Made by a program: the position numbers and the translations under genes. A DNA stretch of 64,000 nt from positions 124,001 to 188,000 of the forward strand of contig JAFIEZ010000010.1 in assembly GCA_020832235.1 (NCBI GenBank), written 5' to 3'. Shown here one piece after another: positions 53,838 through 62,209 of the stretch (position 1 is its first letter; each line of letters opens with the position of its first letter). Origin of the DNA: Bacteroidota bacterium. GTDB lineage: Bacteria; Bacteroidota; Rhodothermia; Balneolales; HLUCCA01. The notes under the pieces were generated by a model. It was not told the origin of the DNA. It saw only the letters and a list, made by a program, of their open reading frames with translations, and ran no database searches.

Positions 53838-55400
53838 ATGAAAACCGCAACAACACAGATTTTTAGTTTTGGCATAGTTGCTCTGCTTCTCAGCGGTTGC
53901 TACACTCAGTTAGAAGTAGTTGAGCGACCAGGGCATCACTTCGACCGTTATGAGCGGCCTGCTCCTAACAGGGCGTATAATCCTCAAGATGAGTATCGTC
54001 TTGATGAGCACGGCTATGTTATAGATGAATTCAGCGAGGAGTCATATCTGGCCGGATATGATGACGGGTTTACCGATGTAGAGTTGCATTTTAGAGATTT
54101 TTCACGTCAACCTGTTTTCGGTAATACCAATCAGTATGCTCTTGGTTATCGTGATGGTTTTCGCGATGCTTCCTGGACGTACAACCGCCACCGATTCCAC
54201 AGCAGGTATTCATCCTGGCATTGGAATCCATATTGGCACAGCAGCTGGCACAGCGGCTGGCATGCCGGTTGGCACAGTGGCTGGCATTCTTCTTTCCATG
54301 CAAGTTGGGGCTGGCACCGTCCGCATAGTTTCTGGTATGGTAGTCCTTATCACTTTCATGGTTACTATGCACATCCGGTATACTTTCATGGTTTTCATCC
54401 GCACTATGGATGGGGCGTTCACCGAAACACATGGATAGTTTACAATCACAACGTGATTAACAATACAACGGTGAATCGTGGACCGAGGAATAGTGGTATT
54501 CAGCGTGATCGCCACAACACATCTCGAAACGTTGCAGCGGGTGGGAATCGTACGGATGCACGACCCAGTACGTCTGCTACACGCAGTAGTGGTGTAAGTC
54601 GCGATAATACCGGTGTTCAACGCGGTACGGCCACCACTACTACCGGCAGAGACCGAGGTACTGTAACTCGAAGCCCCTCTACAGATGGGCGTAGTTCAGG
54701 TACAACTCGATCTGGTGTTCGGGAAGGTGGAAGCTCCAGCGGATCTTCGGGGTCTGTACAGCGTGGTACGAGTAGCGGAAGATCATCCGGGACGGTAAGG
54801 TCTGGTGGTAATCGTTCAGGCAGCTCATCCTCCGGGAATACCACTCGCCGTCCACGCGGTAATGAAATGCAGTCCTCTAACCAGTTGCCTGCTGTATCTC
54901 CGGGTAGCACCAACAGCAGAGAGAGATTGATGCAAGAGCGTCCGGTAGTACAGCAGTCTCCCCGGACGACAACGCAGCAGTCTCGCACCCGAATTAACAC
55001 AGCTACAGGAGCTCCACAGCGGGCACCTCAGCCAGGACGTACGCATGTAACTAGAGACAACGATCGGCCGACATCTGTTACACGCAACGCGACCGGAACG
55101 GTGCAATCTTCGCCTGGAAGTACGGTAACTCGCTCAGAAACAGCGGCGCCAGCACGATTCGGAAATACAGGATCTTTGCAGCAGCGACCAACTACTGTTC
55201 AATCGGCAGGCAACACCAATTCGGGAGTTCGAACGCCCCCCCGTCAGCAGCAGACACGACAGTCTGCGCCTGCACCAAGGCAACAGCCGGCAACACGCCA
55301 GGCTCCTGCACCACAGCGCAGCCAGCCTGCAGCAAGTCCACAGCGAAATACCTCATCTAACGAATCTCGCAGCACGAATCGAACCCGTAACAGGGACTGA
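53838..55400 (+). CDS. Lipoprotein with His/Trp tandem repeats and low-complexity tail
   Basis: A protein of about 520 residues that I do not recognise. The lipobox LLLSGC near residue 20 predicts a lipoprotein. A folded-looking N-terminal part (YLAGYDDGFTDVELHFRDF, ALGYRDGFRDASW) has two similar GYxDGFxD units. A His/Trp-rich repeat follows, in four-residue units of the form WHSS/WHSG/WHAG. The C-terminal 350 residues are a low-complexity Ser/Thr/Arg/Gly then Gln/Pro/Arg tail, probably disordered. The ORF track start at 53826 is a GTG four codons upstream; the ATG at 53838 fits a lipoprotein signal. The His-rich segment could bind metal, but this is untested. A porin-like gene follows after a terminator. 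Confidence 0.7.
   Translation: MKTATTQIFSFGIVALLLSGCYTQLEVVERPGHHFDRYERPAPNRAYNPQDEYRLDEHGYVIDEFSEESYLAGYDDGFTDVELHFRDFSRQPVFGNTNQYALGYRDGFRDASWTYNRHRFHSRYSSWHWNPYWHSSWHSGWHAGWHSGWHSSFHASWGWHRPHSFWYGSPYHFHGYYAHPVYFHGFHPHYGWGVHRNTWIVYNHNVINNTTVNRGPRNSGIQRDRHNTSRNVAAGGNRTDARPSTSATRSSGVSRDNTGVQRGTATTTTGRDRGTVTRSPSTDGRSSGTTRSGVREGGSSSGSSGSVQRGTSSGRSSGTVRSGGNRSGSSSSGNTTRRPRGNEMQSSNQLPAVSPGSTNSRERLMQERPVVQQSPRTTTQQSRTRINTATGAPQRAPQPGRTHVTRDNDRPTSVTRNATGTVQSSPGSTVTRSETAAPARFGNTGSLQQRPTTVQSAGNTNSGVRTPPRQQQTRQSAPAPRQQPATRQAPAPQRSQPAASPQRNTSSNESRSTNRTRNRD
54234..54305 (+). repeat. Six 12-base tandem units encoding WHxx repeats
   Basis: Six in-frame 12-base units such as TGGCACAGCGGC encode WHSS, WHSG, WHAG, WHSG, WHSS and FHAS in the lipoprotein gene. 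The near-identical DNA suggests expansion by slippage. Confidence 0.85.
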
Positions 55401-55429
55401 AGCAACATTACAATTTAATTTAATTCCTC

Positions 55430-55454
55430 AAAAGGGCGGCTTTTCCGCCCTTTT
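55430..55454 (+). terminator. Lipoprotein gene terminator
   Basis: AAAAGGGCGG, a short CTTTTC loop and CCGCCCTTTT form a tight GC stem with a T run. The porin gene starts 33 bases later. Confidence 0.9.
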
Positions 55455-55487
55455 CACTACCACTACGTTTCAGAAAGGAATCCATTT

Positions 55488-56939
55488 ATGAAATCACGTT
55501 TGCACTTATACACCGTAATAACCGTGCTGATTCTTCTGCCCGGGACTATCGTAGGTCAAAATAAATTCGATGCGCTTCGATTCTCGCAAACCATGCCTGC
55601 ATATGATGCAGCAACAATGTCGTTGGGGGGAGCAACTGTTACGCGTTTTGCTGGCTATGGTTCATTTATCCAGAATCCTGCAAATATTGCACTTATTGAA
55701 GAAAGTCAATTTACCTTTGGTATCAGCAATCGCGATGTTCGAGAAAATAGTACCTATCTGAATCGTAGAACGTCCTTTAACGATAACCAAACCGGTATTT
55801 CTAATTTAGGTTATTTATATCGTTTTCCCACCACGCAGGGGAGTCTGGTTGTTGGCGGTGGGTATACACAGCTTGCCGACTTTAACAGAGCCAGTTCAAT
55901 CAACGCGTTCAACGAAAATCACACAATCGTAGACTTTTTTCTGCGTGATCCGGGTAACCAGTACTTCAATACGGCTTTTAACGCATTTGCTATCGAGTTT
56001 GATGATGACTTCGATGAATATTTCAACGTATTGAGAGCTGACGGAAACTTTCGGGGCATGAACCAATATTCGGAGCTTCGTGAGCGTGGTCAACTGGGAG
56101 AATATAGCCTGATGCTGGGTACAGAATTTCAGCCCAATTTTTACGTGGGAATGTCGATCGGACTTATCGTGGGTGACTATCGTTATCGTCGGGATTTCGT
56201 AGAAGAAGATATGATGGGCCGGTATGTAGATGCGCCTTTTGATGTAGCTATGATTCTTAACGAAGATCGTATTAACGCCAATATCCGGGGAGCGAATTTC
56301 AGAGTTGGTGCAATCTATGAGCCTGTCAGTGGGGTTCGACTGGGCGGAAGCTTTACAACCCGTACAGTGTATGATGTAGACGAGACCTTCAGCACATTTA
56401 TCAGAACCGATTATTACACGCTGGATGCTGACGGTGCTAACAGGTATGAAGATACATTCAGCGGCGAGTTCAGCTACCGTGTAACCAGACCATCTGTACT
56501 CACAGCTGGTGTGGGTATCAGCCTGCTTCCCTTTGCTGATCTGGAAGTTAGTGCGGAGCGAGTCAACTACAGCAGGATGGAGTTCAACGGCTTGGGAATC
56601 GTTCGCGACAGAGATGAAAACTTAGCTATCCGAAATGATTTCAATGATGTAATAAACATCAGGGCAGGAGCTACATTTACTGTAACGGATCAATTTATGC
56701 CTCGTGTGGGTTTTGCATACCATCCTAGTCCACGTAAAGCATTCGATTCTGATATCAGCTTTTTAAGTGCCGGAGCTACACTGCAGCTGAATCAAGGTAT
56801 AAACCTGGATTTTGGTGTTCAGTATGCTGTCTTTGATGACGAGCTGGATCTATACCGATATAGTTCAACGGGGGTTGCAACGTCTCGGCAAGAGGTGAAC
56901 CGTTTACAGGCCATGTTTGGCATTACATTTAATTTTTGA
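55488..56939 (+). CDS. OmpP1/FadL-family outer-membrane transport protein
   Basis: A 483-residue outer-membrane protein with a signal peptide (MKSRLHLYTVITVLILLPGTIVGQ). The N-terminal YDAATMSLGGATVTRFAGYGSFIQNPANIALI is the OmpP1/FadL hallmark (an N-terminal hatch with a conserved NPA). The rest alternates as about 14 beta strands, ending in the terminal aromatic strand MFGITFNF recognised by the barrel assembly machinery. FadL proteins bring hydrophobic compounds such as long-chain fatty acids across the outer membrane. AAGGA lies eight bases before the ATG, a strong site for this genome. It follows the lipoprotein gene but a terminator separates them. Confidence 0.85.
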   Translation: MKSRLHLYTVITVLILLPGTIVGQNKFDALRFSQTMPAYDAATMSLGGATVTRFAGYGSFIQNPANIALIEESQFTFGISNRDVRENSTYLNRRTSFNDNQTGISNLGYLYRFPTTQGSLVVGGGYTQLADFNRASSINAFNENHTIVDFFLRDPGNQYFNTAFNAFAIEFDDDFDEYFNVLRADGNFRGMNQYSELRERGQLGEYSLMLGTEFQPNFYVGMSIGLIVGDYRYRRDFVEEDMMGRYVDAPFDVAMILNEDRINANIRGANFRVGAIYEPVSGVRLGGSFTTRTVYDVDETFSTFIRTDYYTLDADGANRYEDTFSGEFSYRVTRPSVLTAGVGISLLPFADLEVSAERVNYSRMEFNGLGIVRDRDENLAIRNDFNDVINIRAGATFTVTDQFMPRVGFAYHPSPRKAFDSDISFLSAGATLQLNQGINLDFGVQYAVFDDELDLYRYSSTGVATSRQEVNRLQAMFGITFNF

Positions 56940-56996
56940 GCCTGTCGTGTATCCCAAAATGTCTACGTATTTCGTGAAGTGACATTGGAGAGAATT

Positions 56997-57033
56997 AAAA
57001 AAGCCCGGTTGTGATAGATCAGCCGGGCTTTTT
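56997..57033. terminator. Bidirectional terminator between the porin and the universal stress gene
   Basis: AAAAAAGCCCGG, a 14-base loop and CCGGGCTTTTT end both convergent genes; A and T runs flank the stem on both sides. Confidence 0.92.
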
Positions 57034-57051
57034 AGTGTTATCGGTTAAATA

Positions 57052-57936
57052 TCAGCGATCCAGATATCTCTTGGGATTAATACTTAATACCGGGGAGGTC
57101 ACATGACGAACCACACTAGCCGCTGTTGAGCCCAACATCAGGTAATCCAGACCTGTTCTGCCCAATGTTGAAATTACTACCAAATCGTAGGGCTCCTTTG
57201 TGTTTTCATAAACAATAGCCTCGTGTACCGACTTGAACGAAACAATTACCCTGCTTTTAACTTTATTTTTCACGGATGCAAAATGGGTATCAACCAGAGT
57301 GGCCAGCTCTTTTTCTCTGAGGTTGACGTCTGCCGCAATTACAGAGTCGGTATCGAAACCTTCACGCATCAGAATATTAATAAGATCTACTTCTGCGCCG
57401 GTTTTCTCAGCAATCTGAGCTGCACGTGCAAAAGCCATAGTAGAGTTCTCGGAAAAGTCTGTAGTTACAAGAATCTTTTCAATGGGTTTGATAACCGATT
57501 TTTCTTCTACAACCAAAACCGGGGTATGTGTGAGCCGGAGTACCTTTTCGGCTACTGAACCCATCAGAAACCTGCTGAAACCGGTGCGGCCGTGCGTAGT
57601 AAGTACAATAAGCCCGCAATCTTCGGCACCCTCAGCAACAGCATGGGCAGGATTGCCAACACCAAGCATCGGTTTATCGAGTAATTTAGCATCTACATGC
57701 TCGGATGCGACCTCCAACAATCGGTTTTCAACCGTTTTTTCAACCTGACCGTAGTCCACATTTCCGCTAAGCCCAACTCCGCTGTAATAGAAACTGTCCA
57801 TTTCACTTAATGGGATATAGGCATGAAATGGTACAATTTTACCATTGAATGCACGGGCAAAGTAGGCTGCTGCCTCAAAAGCTTTGTAGCTTAACTCAGA
57901 AAAATCGGTGGGGACAAGAATCTTCATATTTTCCAT
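57052..57936 (-). CDS. Tandem-domain universal stress protein (UspA family)
   Basis: A 294-residue protein with two Usp domains. The first (about 1-145) has KILVPTDFSELSYKAFEAAAYF and the ATP-binding loop VLTTHGRTGFSRFLMGSVAEKV. The second (about 150-290) has KILVTTDFSENSTMAFARAA and VISTLGRTGLDYLMLGSTAASVV. Both retain the G-x2-G-x9-G(S/T) pattern of nucleotide-binding Usp proteins, typically made on stress or growth arrest. AAGGAG stands five bases before the ATG, the best ribosome binding site in the window. It is divergent from the DUF432-MscS pair. Confidence 0.95.
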   Translation of the reverse strand: MENMKILVPTDFSELSYKAFEAAAYFARAFNGKIVPFHAYIPLSEMDSFYYSGVGLSGNVDYGQVEKTVENRLLEVASEHVDAKLLDKPMLGVGNPAHAVAEGAEDCGLIVLTTHGRTGFSRFLMGSVAEKVLRLTHTPVLVVEEKSVIKPIEKILVTTDFSENSTMAFARAAQIAEKTGAEVDLINILMREGFDTDSVIAADVNLREKELATLVDTHFASVKNKVKSRVIVSFKSVHEAIVYENTKEPYDLVVISTLGRTGLDYLMLGSTAASVVRHVTSPVLSINPKRYLDR

Positions 57937-58147
57937 AACGGCTCCTTTTGTTGGGTTGGTCTTTTATTCAATGTACTAAATTGGATGGCATAAATCTTGA
58001 TAATTCGTGTACAAATACTGCTAAAAAAGGGCTTTTATTAGTGGTTAATGTCAATTAATTCACTCTTTACGGAGTTTTTATCAAATTTCAATTAACAACG
58101 ATATATTGCTTCTAACAAGCAGCAGTAGTTTAAATACGCATTATTCC

Positions 58148-58930
58148 ATGTCCGAATTATCAAACAGCATTGAACCCAACACCTCAACTGTATTGTGGAA
58201 TGCTTCCATAGTGCCTCAAACAGAACATACGCGTATAGGCGTAGGACCGTTAAACCTATTTTTTAAAAAGTCCCTCAATGAAATATGGATTGCCACAGAC
58301 AGGACTCAGGTTGAGTATCCAGAGCCTGAGAGTTTGGTTTGGCAACGCTGGGCATTTGCCGATGAGGCCGCAACCTTGAAGGTAAAACCTCTGCTACCCG
58401 ATATGCAAGTTTCTGTGAGGCCTGAGCATGCCTTCAGGCTCGTCCCCAATGCACGCATCAATGTTTACACGAGAATACCGGTTTGGGTTGGTATTTACAA
58501 TGGCTCTGATGACAAGCATAAACTCATTGAAGTTCCGTCTGTTGAGTTGAGTAAAACATGGTTTGGGGATTTTTTCAGCGGAAGCCTTAGTTATGGACTG
58601 CGAACCCGTGCCCGAAGAGAGATTACGCCTGATATGTTTCAGGCACATACAATTATCTGTACTATGAATATTCAGAATGCATCTGGAGGAGACTTACTTA
58701 TTGAGAAGATAAATATCTTGGTAGAGCGGTTATCTATCTTCATTAAAGATGGCCAGCTCTGGAGCGATGAAATGGATATTACATTTAAGGGTGGTGACCA
58801 GCATAGTGAGATAACCATGCAGGGTACGGCTCCCGGAAGTGCTCCAGATGCGGTTCATGTTATGGCACCGCGCAATCCAGTAAAAAAATCCATTGCCGAA
58901 CGTATTCTTAAAGAAATTCACCTTTTTTAA
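58148..58930 (+). CDS. DUF432-domain protein
   Basis: A protein of about 260 residues resembling the DUF432 family; the function is unknown. Typical features are RPEHAFRLVPNARINVYTRIPVWVGI and SLSYGLRTRARREITPDMFQAHTIICTMNIQNASG, rich in beta strands and without a membrane segment. The ORF track begins at TTG 58106, but the ATG at 58148 (MSELSNSIEP) is a better start. It ends 12 bases before an MscS-type channel gene on the same strand. DUF432 genes also neighbour MscS genes in some archaea, so a role with the channel is plausible. Confidence 0.72.
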   Translation: MSELSNSIEPNTSTVLWNASIVPQTEHTRIGVGPLNLFFKKSLNEIWIATDRTQVEYPEPESLVWQRWAFADEAATLKVKPLLPDMQVSVRPEHAFRLVPNARINVYTRIPVWVGIYNGSDDKHKLIEVPSVELSKTWFGDFFSGSLSYGLRTRARREITPDMFQAHTIICTMNIQNASGGDLLIEKINILVERLSIFIKDGQLWSDEMDITFKGGDQHSEITMQGTAPGSAPDAVHVMAPRNPVKKSIAERILKEIHLF

Positions 58931-58942
58931 CGCAGCTGCACT

Positions 58943-59800
58943 ATGATTGAAATCAATATTTGGGACTACCTCGACGAGACTTTTTGGAAAAACCTGACGA
59001 AGGGTGTTCTGTTTTTAGCTATTACCGTTCCGATTATACTGTATTTTCGCAAGGTTGTTCGTCAGGCGGTCACGCGTAAGTATGGGGTCCATTATGGGAT
59101 GCTTACCAGTAAGGTTTTTTACTACACACTTATGGGTATAGTATTGATGGCATTCCTCACAGAGCTTGGTTTTAGTTTAGGCCCACTGCTTGGTGCTGCC
59201 GGTATCGTTGGCGTGGCACTTGGGTTTGCATCACAAACCAGTGTTTCGAATGTCATCAGTGGACTTTTTCTCATTGCTGAAAAGCCATTTGAAGTGGGGG
59301 ATGTCATCACCGTGGGTGATTTGACCGGAGCAGTACTTTCAATAGATACCTTATCCATTAAGATCAGGACTTTCGATAATCGTTTTGTTCGTGTTCCTAA
59401 TGAAATGATCTTGAAGCAAGTGGTCGTCAATATTACCCGCTTTCCCATCCGTCGTATCGATATTCCAGTCGGCTTTGCCTATAAAGAGGATATTGAAAGG
59501 GTTCGGACGATCTTATTTGATATCGCTGCAAATAATAATCTTGCATTGGAAGAACCTGCACCTATGGTTAATTTCAACAGTTTCAGCAGCTCATCCGTAG
59601 AGTTGATGTTCAGAGTCTGGGTTGCCAAGACAGACTTTCTCGCTCTAAGAGACCAGCTCCATCTTTCTATTAAAAAACGATTTGATGAAGAAGGTGTTGA
59701 AATACCGTTCCCGCATGTATCGCTCTACACAGGTGAGGCCAGCAAGCCGTTTCCAATTACCATGGTACCACCCGAAACTGAAAAGCAGGATAAACTATAA
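58943..59800 (+). CDS. MscS-family mechanosensitive channel
   Basis: A 285-residue small-conductance mechanosensitive channel. Three membrane helices lie at about residues 18-35, 57-77 and 80-120. TM3 and the beta domain read GAAGIVGVALGFASQTSVSNVISGLFLIAEKPFEVGDVI, the MscS signature, followed by VLSIDTLSIKIRTFDNRFVRVPNEMI. The C-terminal cage domain ends near FPHVSLYTGE. It releases solutes on hypo-osmotic shock. It follows the DUF432 gene by 12 bases, in one operon, and is convergent with mnmD. Confidence 0.94.
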   Translation: MIEINIWDYLDETFWKNLTKGVLFLAITVPIILYFRKVVRQAVTRKYGVHYGMLTSKVFYYTLMGIVLMAFLTELGFSLGPLLGAAGIVGVALGFASQTSVSNVISGLFLIAEKPFEVGDVITVGDLTGAVLSIDTLSIKIRTFDNRFVRVPNEMILKQVVVNITRFPIRRIDIPVGFAYKEDIERVRTILFDIAANNNLALEEPAPMVNFNSFSSSSVELMFRVWVAKTDFLALRDQLHLSIKKRFDEEGVEIPFPHVSLYTGEASKPFPITMVPPETEKQDKL

Positions 59801-59923
59801 CGGGTTTTTCACAAGGGCGGATGGATGTGAATCGGGATTCAACTCCATTGATTACAAAATCCCCCAAAGCTCAGAAAGCTGTTCATGTTGTGCTTAGTAC
59901 TGCGCACCTTTCTGGTAAAGACC

Positions 59924-60667
59924 CTATGAAAAGCGTTCAATCAGCCGGGCTTCATTAAGTCGCTGGTAAGCATTGAGTTTATCTTCTTGTTTGCTTGCAA
60001 TGGTCATTTCCCGTTTTCCAAGTGCTCCGGGTGCGCGCGCAACCAGCCATCCACCAACGGCCATTGCGCCACGGGCTTTGGTTGCGGCACAATATGTCAC
60101 CATTGTTGCATCACTTTTACAGGTTGCATAGAGTCTTTTGAAAACGTTATTCGACCATAACTCAGGGTTCACATCAGGTGAGAATGGATCATGAAATACA
60201 AAGTCGAATACACCTTCAGGCAGTACCATATCCTCCATTTTCCCCATGAAAACCTGTAATTTCATGCCTGGTATAATCTGATACTCAATTGAATCATGCT
60301 GCAGTCTTTCGAAAATTGGAACCAGGTGTGCTGCCAGCTGTGGATGTTCCAGGAAGGAACCGTAGTTCAATTCTCGGGCGACCTCATTCGAAATAGGATA
60401 TGCCTCAACACTCTGAAACAAAATGGTAGAAGAACTTCCCAATGCTAACTTGTAGTCGGCAAGGAGCAATGCATTCAGTCCTGTGCCAAACCCAGTCTCC
60501 AACACATTTATCGGTAATCCCGCTTCCAATATCTTTAAGATACTGGAAGCTTCAAAAAATACATGGATACTTTCGGCAACAGCTCCGTTCGGATTATGAT
60601 AGAACTGACCGAATTCCTCAGAGTACACTGTGTGGGATCCGTCCCTGCAGGCTTCTAGTCGTGGCAT
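59924..60667 (-). CDS. mnmD: tRNA (mnm5s2U34)-methyltransferase MnmD
   Basis: A 247-residue protein equal to the methyltransferase half of MnmC (DUF752 family), without the FAD oxidase half. DGSHTVYSEEFGQFYHNPNGAVAESIHVFFEAS is the family N terminus, the SAM-binding motif is INVLETGFGTGLNALLLADY near residue 53, and the catalytic region is FDFVFHDPFSPDVNPELWS near residue 150 and VTYCAATKARGAMAVGGWLV. It makes the methylaminomethyl group on the wobble uridine of certain tRNAs, which suits the tRNA-Glu and tRNA-Arg with U34 in this window. It starts 8 bases after the DUF4097-like gene. Confidence 0.9.
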   Translation of the reverse strand: MPRLEACRDGSHTVYSEEFGQFYHNPNGAVAESIHVFFEASSILKILEAGLPINVLETGFGTGLNALLLADYKLALGSSSTILFQSVEAYPISNEVARELNYGSFLEHPQLAAHLVPIFERLQHDSIEYQIIPGMKLQVFMGKMEDMVLPEGVFDFVFHDPFSPDVNPELWSNNVFKRLYATCKSDATMVTYCAATKARGAMAVGGWLVARAPGALGKREMTIASKQEDKLNAYQRLNEARLIERFS

Positions 60668-60675
60668 AATCTGTA

Positions 60676-62037
60676 TTAGGGTTGTGTATCGTTGTTTGAT
60701 CGAACACTGGCATTCCCTACACGAGCATGGACCCTTACCAGTGGACCTCCACCGTTGATCGTACCCCGAATATATTGAGACGCACGTTCTCCGTCGAATT
60801 CAAAATGTTCATCCAGCGTGGCACTTGAACCGTCGATACTGATATCGGCCCGCATAGGAGAGGGAATACTCAGATTAACATTACCTACTCTAGACTCCGC
60901 GTCTATACGTTGGTTGGTTGAGTGTATACTGGCCGTAATGTTTCCAGCCCGTGTTCGAAGCTCTGTATTTGCACGAATTTCGTCTGCCTGAATGTTTCCA
61001 GCCCGCGTTCGCAGAGCAGTGGTGCCGCTTATTTTGTTGGCCCGAATATTACCCGCGCGGGTTTCTGCAACGGTTCTGCCGTAAAGTGCTACTAGTGTGA
61101 GGTTGCCTGCACGTGTTTCCAGGGTGATATCGCCGCCAGCATTCATAGCTTCAATGTTACCAGATTGTGTTCTTAATTTGTACGTAAGTCCTCCTTCTGG
61201 TACCAAAACCCGTACTCCTGCTGTTATGGAGTTACTTACATCCGTTGCCCAGAGTCTCTGCAATCGAGATGTCCAGTGTTCATCACGCTGTATTCGCTCA
61301 ATGCGAACCTGCACTGATTCTGGATTTTTTGAAACAACGGTTCTATAAAACCGCTCAAATTCACCGCTTTGATTTCGATCTGCAACCCAAACCTGAACGA
61401 TTACGTCACTACCTGAATGTGTCGTCAGCTGAATGTGACCTGTTTCAATATCAACGTCTACAGCTGCCAGGGCAAATGCCGGGAAGCGTTCTTCTGAAAT
61501 TAAACTGGCCTTTTCTTCGTTGAAACGATTATCGAATTCACCTGCACCCGACATCCCGTCTACGGCAGAACCAACACTACTCAGTACTTCCCCAAGTGCC
61601 GACATTCGTTCTCTTGTTTCCGTTTCGTTTTTCTGATTCTCGAGGTTGTTGCCAGTGTCAGACGGTGCGCTTTCACGGCTGGATGTGAGGGGGCTTGATG
61701 CATCTGTATCACGTACCGTCTCAAGTTCAGAGGTGATGGCCACCGGTTTTTCGGTAGATAAGAGGTCGGGTATTTGTGTATCTGTATCGCTTTCTAAGCG
61801 CATCTCAATCGGTTCGTCGTCATGGTTATTATCCCACGAGCCATCACCTGGCGTATTTTCGGCATCGCTCAGAACATTGGTATAATCCTTCTCAATTGGC
61901 GCTGCAATAGTACTGTCAGGAGCGTGTTGATCTTGCTGCGGTGCCCTGGTGTCTTTGCCCCAATCCCCAAAATAGACGGAATAACCAATTATTACGATTC
62001 CAATGACAATTATTTCCCAGGATATACGTGATTTCAT
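60676..62037 (-). CDS. DUF4097-like beta-solenoid protein with N-terminal anchor
   Basis: A 453-residue protein anchored by one N-terminal hydrophobic segment (ISWEIIVIGIVIIGYSVYFG). A low-complexity acidic and Ser/Thr-rich linker follows to about residue 150. The C-terminal part (about 255-450) has about six short units with an R-A/S/V-G-N-I/L/V core (for example ALRTRAGNIQADEIRANTEL and ETRAGNIRANKISGTT), the signature of DUF4097/adhesin-like solenoids whose function is mostly unknown. It is probably exposed on the outside of the inner membrane. mnmD follows 8 bases downstream on the same strand, so the two are likely co-transcribed. Confidence 0.78.
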   Translation of the reverse strand: MKSRISWEIIVIGIVIIGYSVYFGDWGKDTRAPQQDQHAPDSTIAAPIEKDYTNVLSDAENTPGDGSWDNNHDDEPIEMRLESDTDTQIPDLLSTEKPVAITSELETVRDTDASSPLTSSRESAPSDTGNNLENQKNETETRERMSALGEVLSSVGSAVDGMSGAGEFDNRFNEEKASLISEERFPAFALAAVDVDIETGHIQLTTHSGSDVIVQVWVADRNQSGEFERFYRTVVSKNPESVQVRIERIQRDEHWTSRLQRLWATDVSNSITAGVRVLVPEGGLTYKLRTQSGNIEAMNAGGDITLETRAGNLTLVALYGRTVAETRAGNIRANKISGTTALRTRAGNIQADEIRANTELRTRAGNITASIHSTNQRIDAESRVGNVNLSIPSPMRADISIDGSSATLDEHFEFDGERASQYIRGTINGGGPLVRVHARVGNASVRSNNDTQP

Positions 62038-62209
62038 AGAGATGTCGGTTTCAATGTATGCCTTATTATATGGAGGTTTACGTAATGGAGGTCATGAAAG
62101 TTCAACCTGACAGGCATAATGCTTAATTTACTCAAATTGATACGGGAATCTCGCTCAGATGATAACATCTGACGTATTAACTGCATAACGTTCACAACTT
62201 TTAAAAACT

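Noticed and set aside
54210-54620. Minus-strand and alternative-frame ORFs within the His/Trp repeat region
   Set aside because: They arise from the repeated 12-base units; only the plus frame from 53838 has a signal sequence and continues through the region.
59821-59955. Short plus-strand ORF (about 45 codons) between mscS and mnmD
   Set aside because: It has no ribosome binding site or conserved feature and overlaps the 3' end of mnmD.
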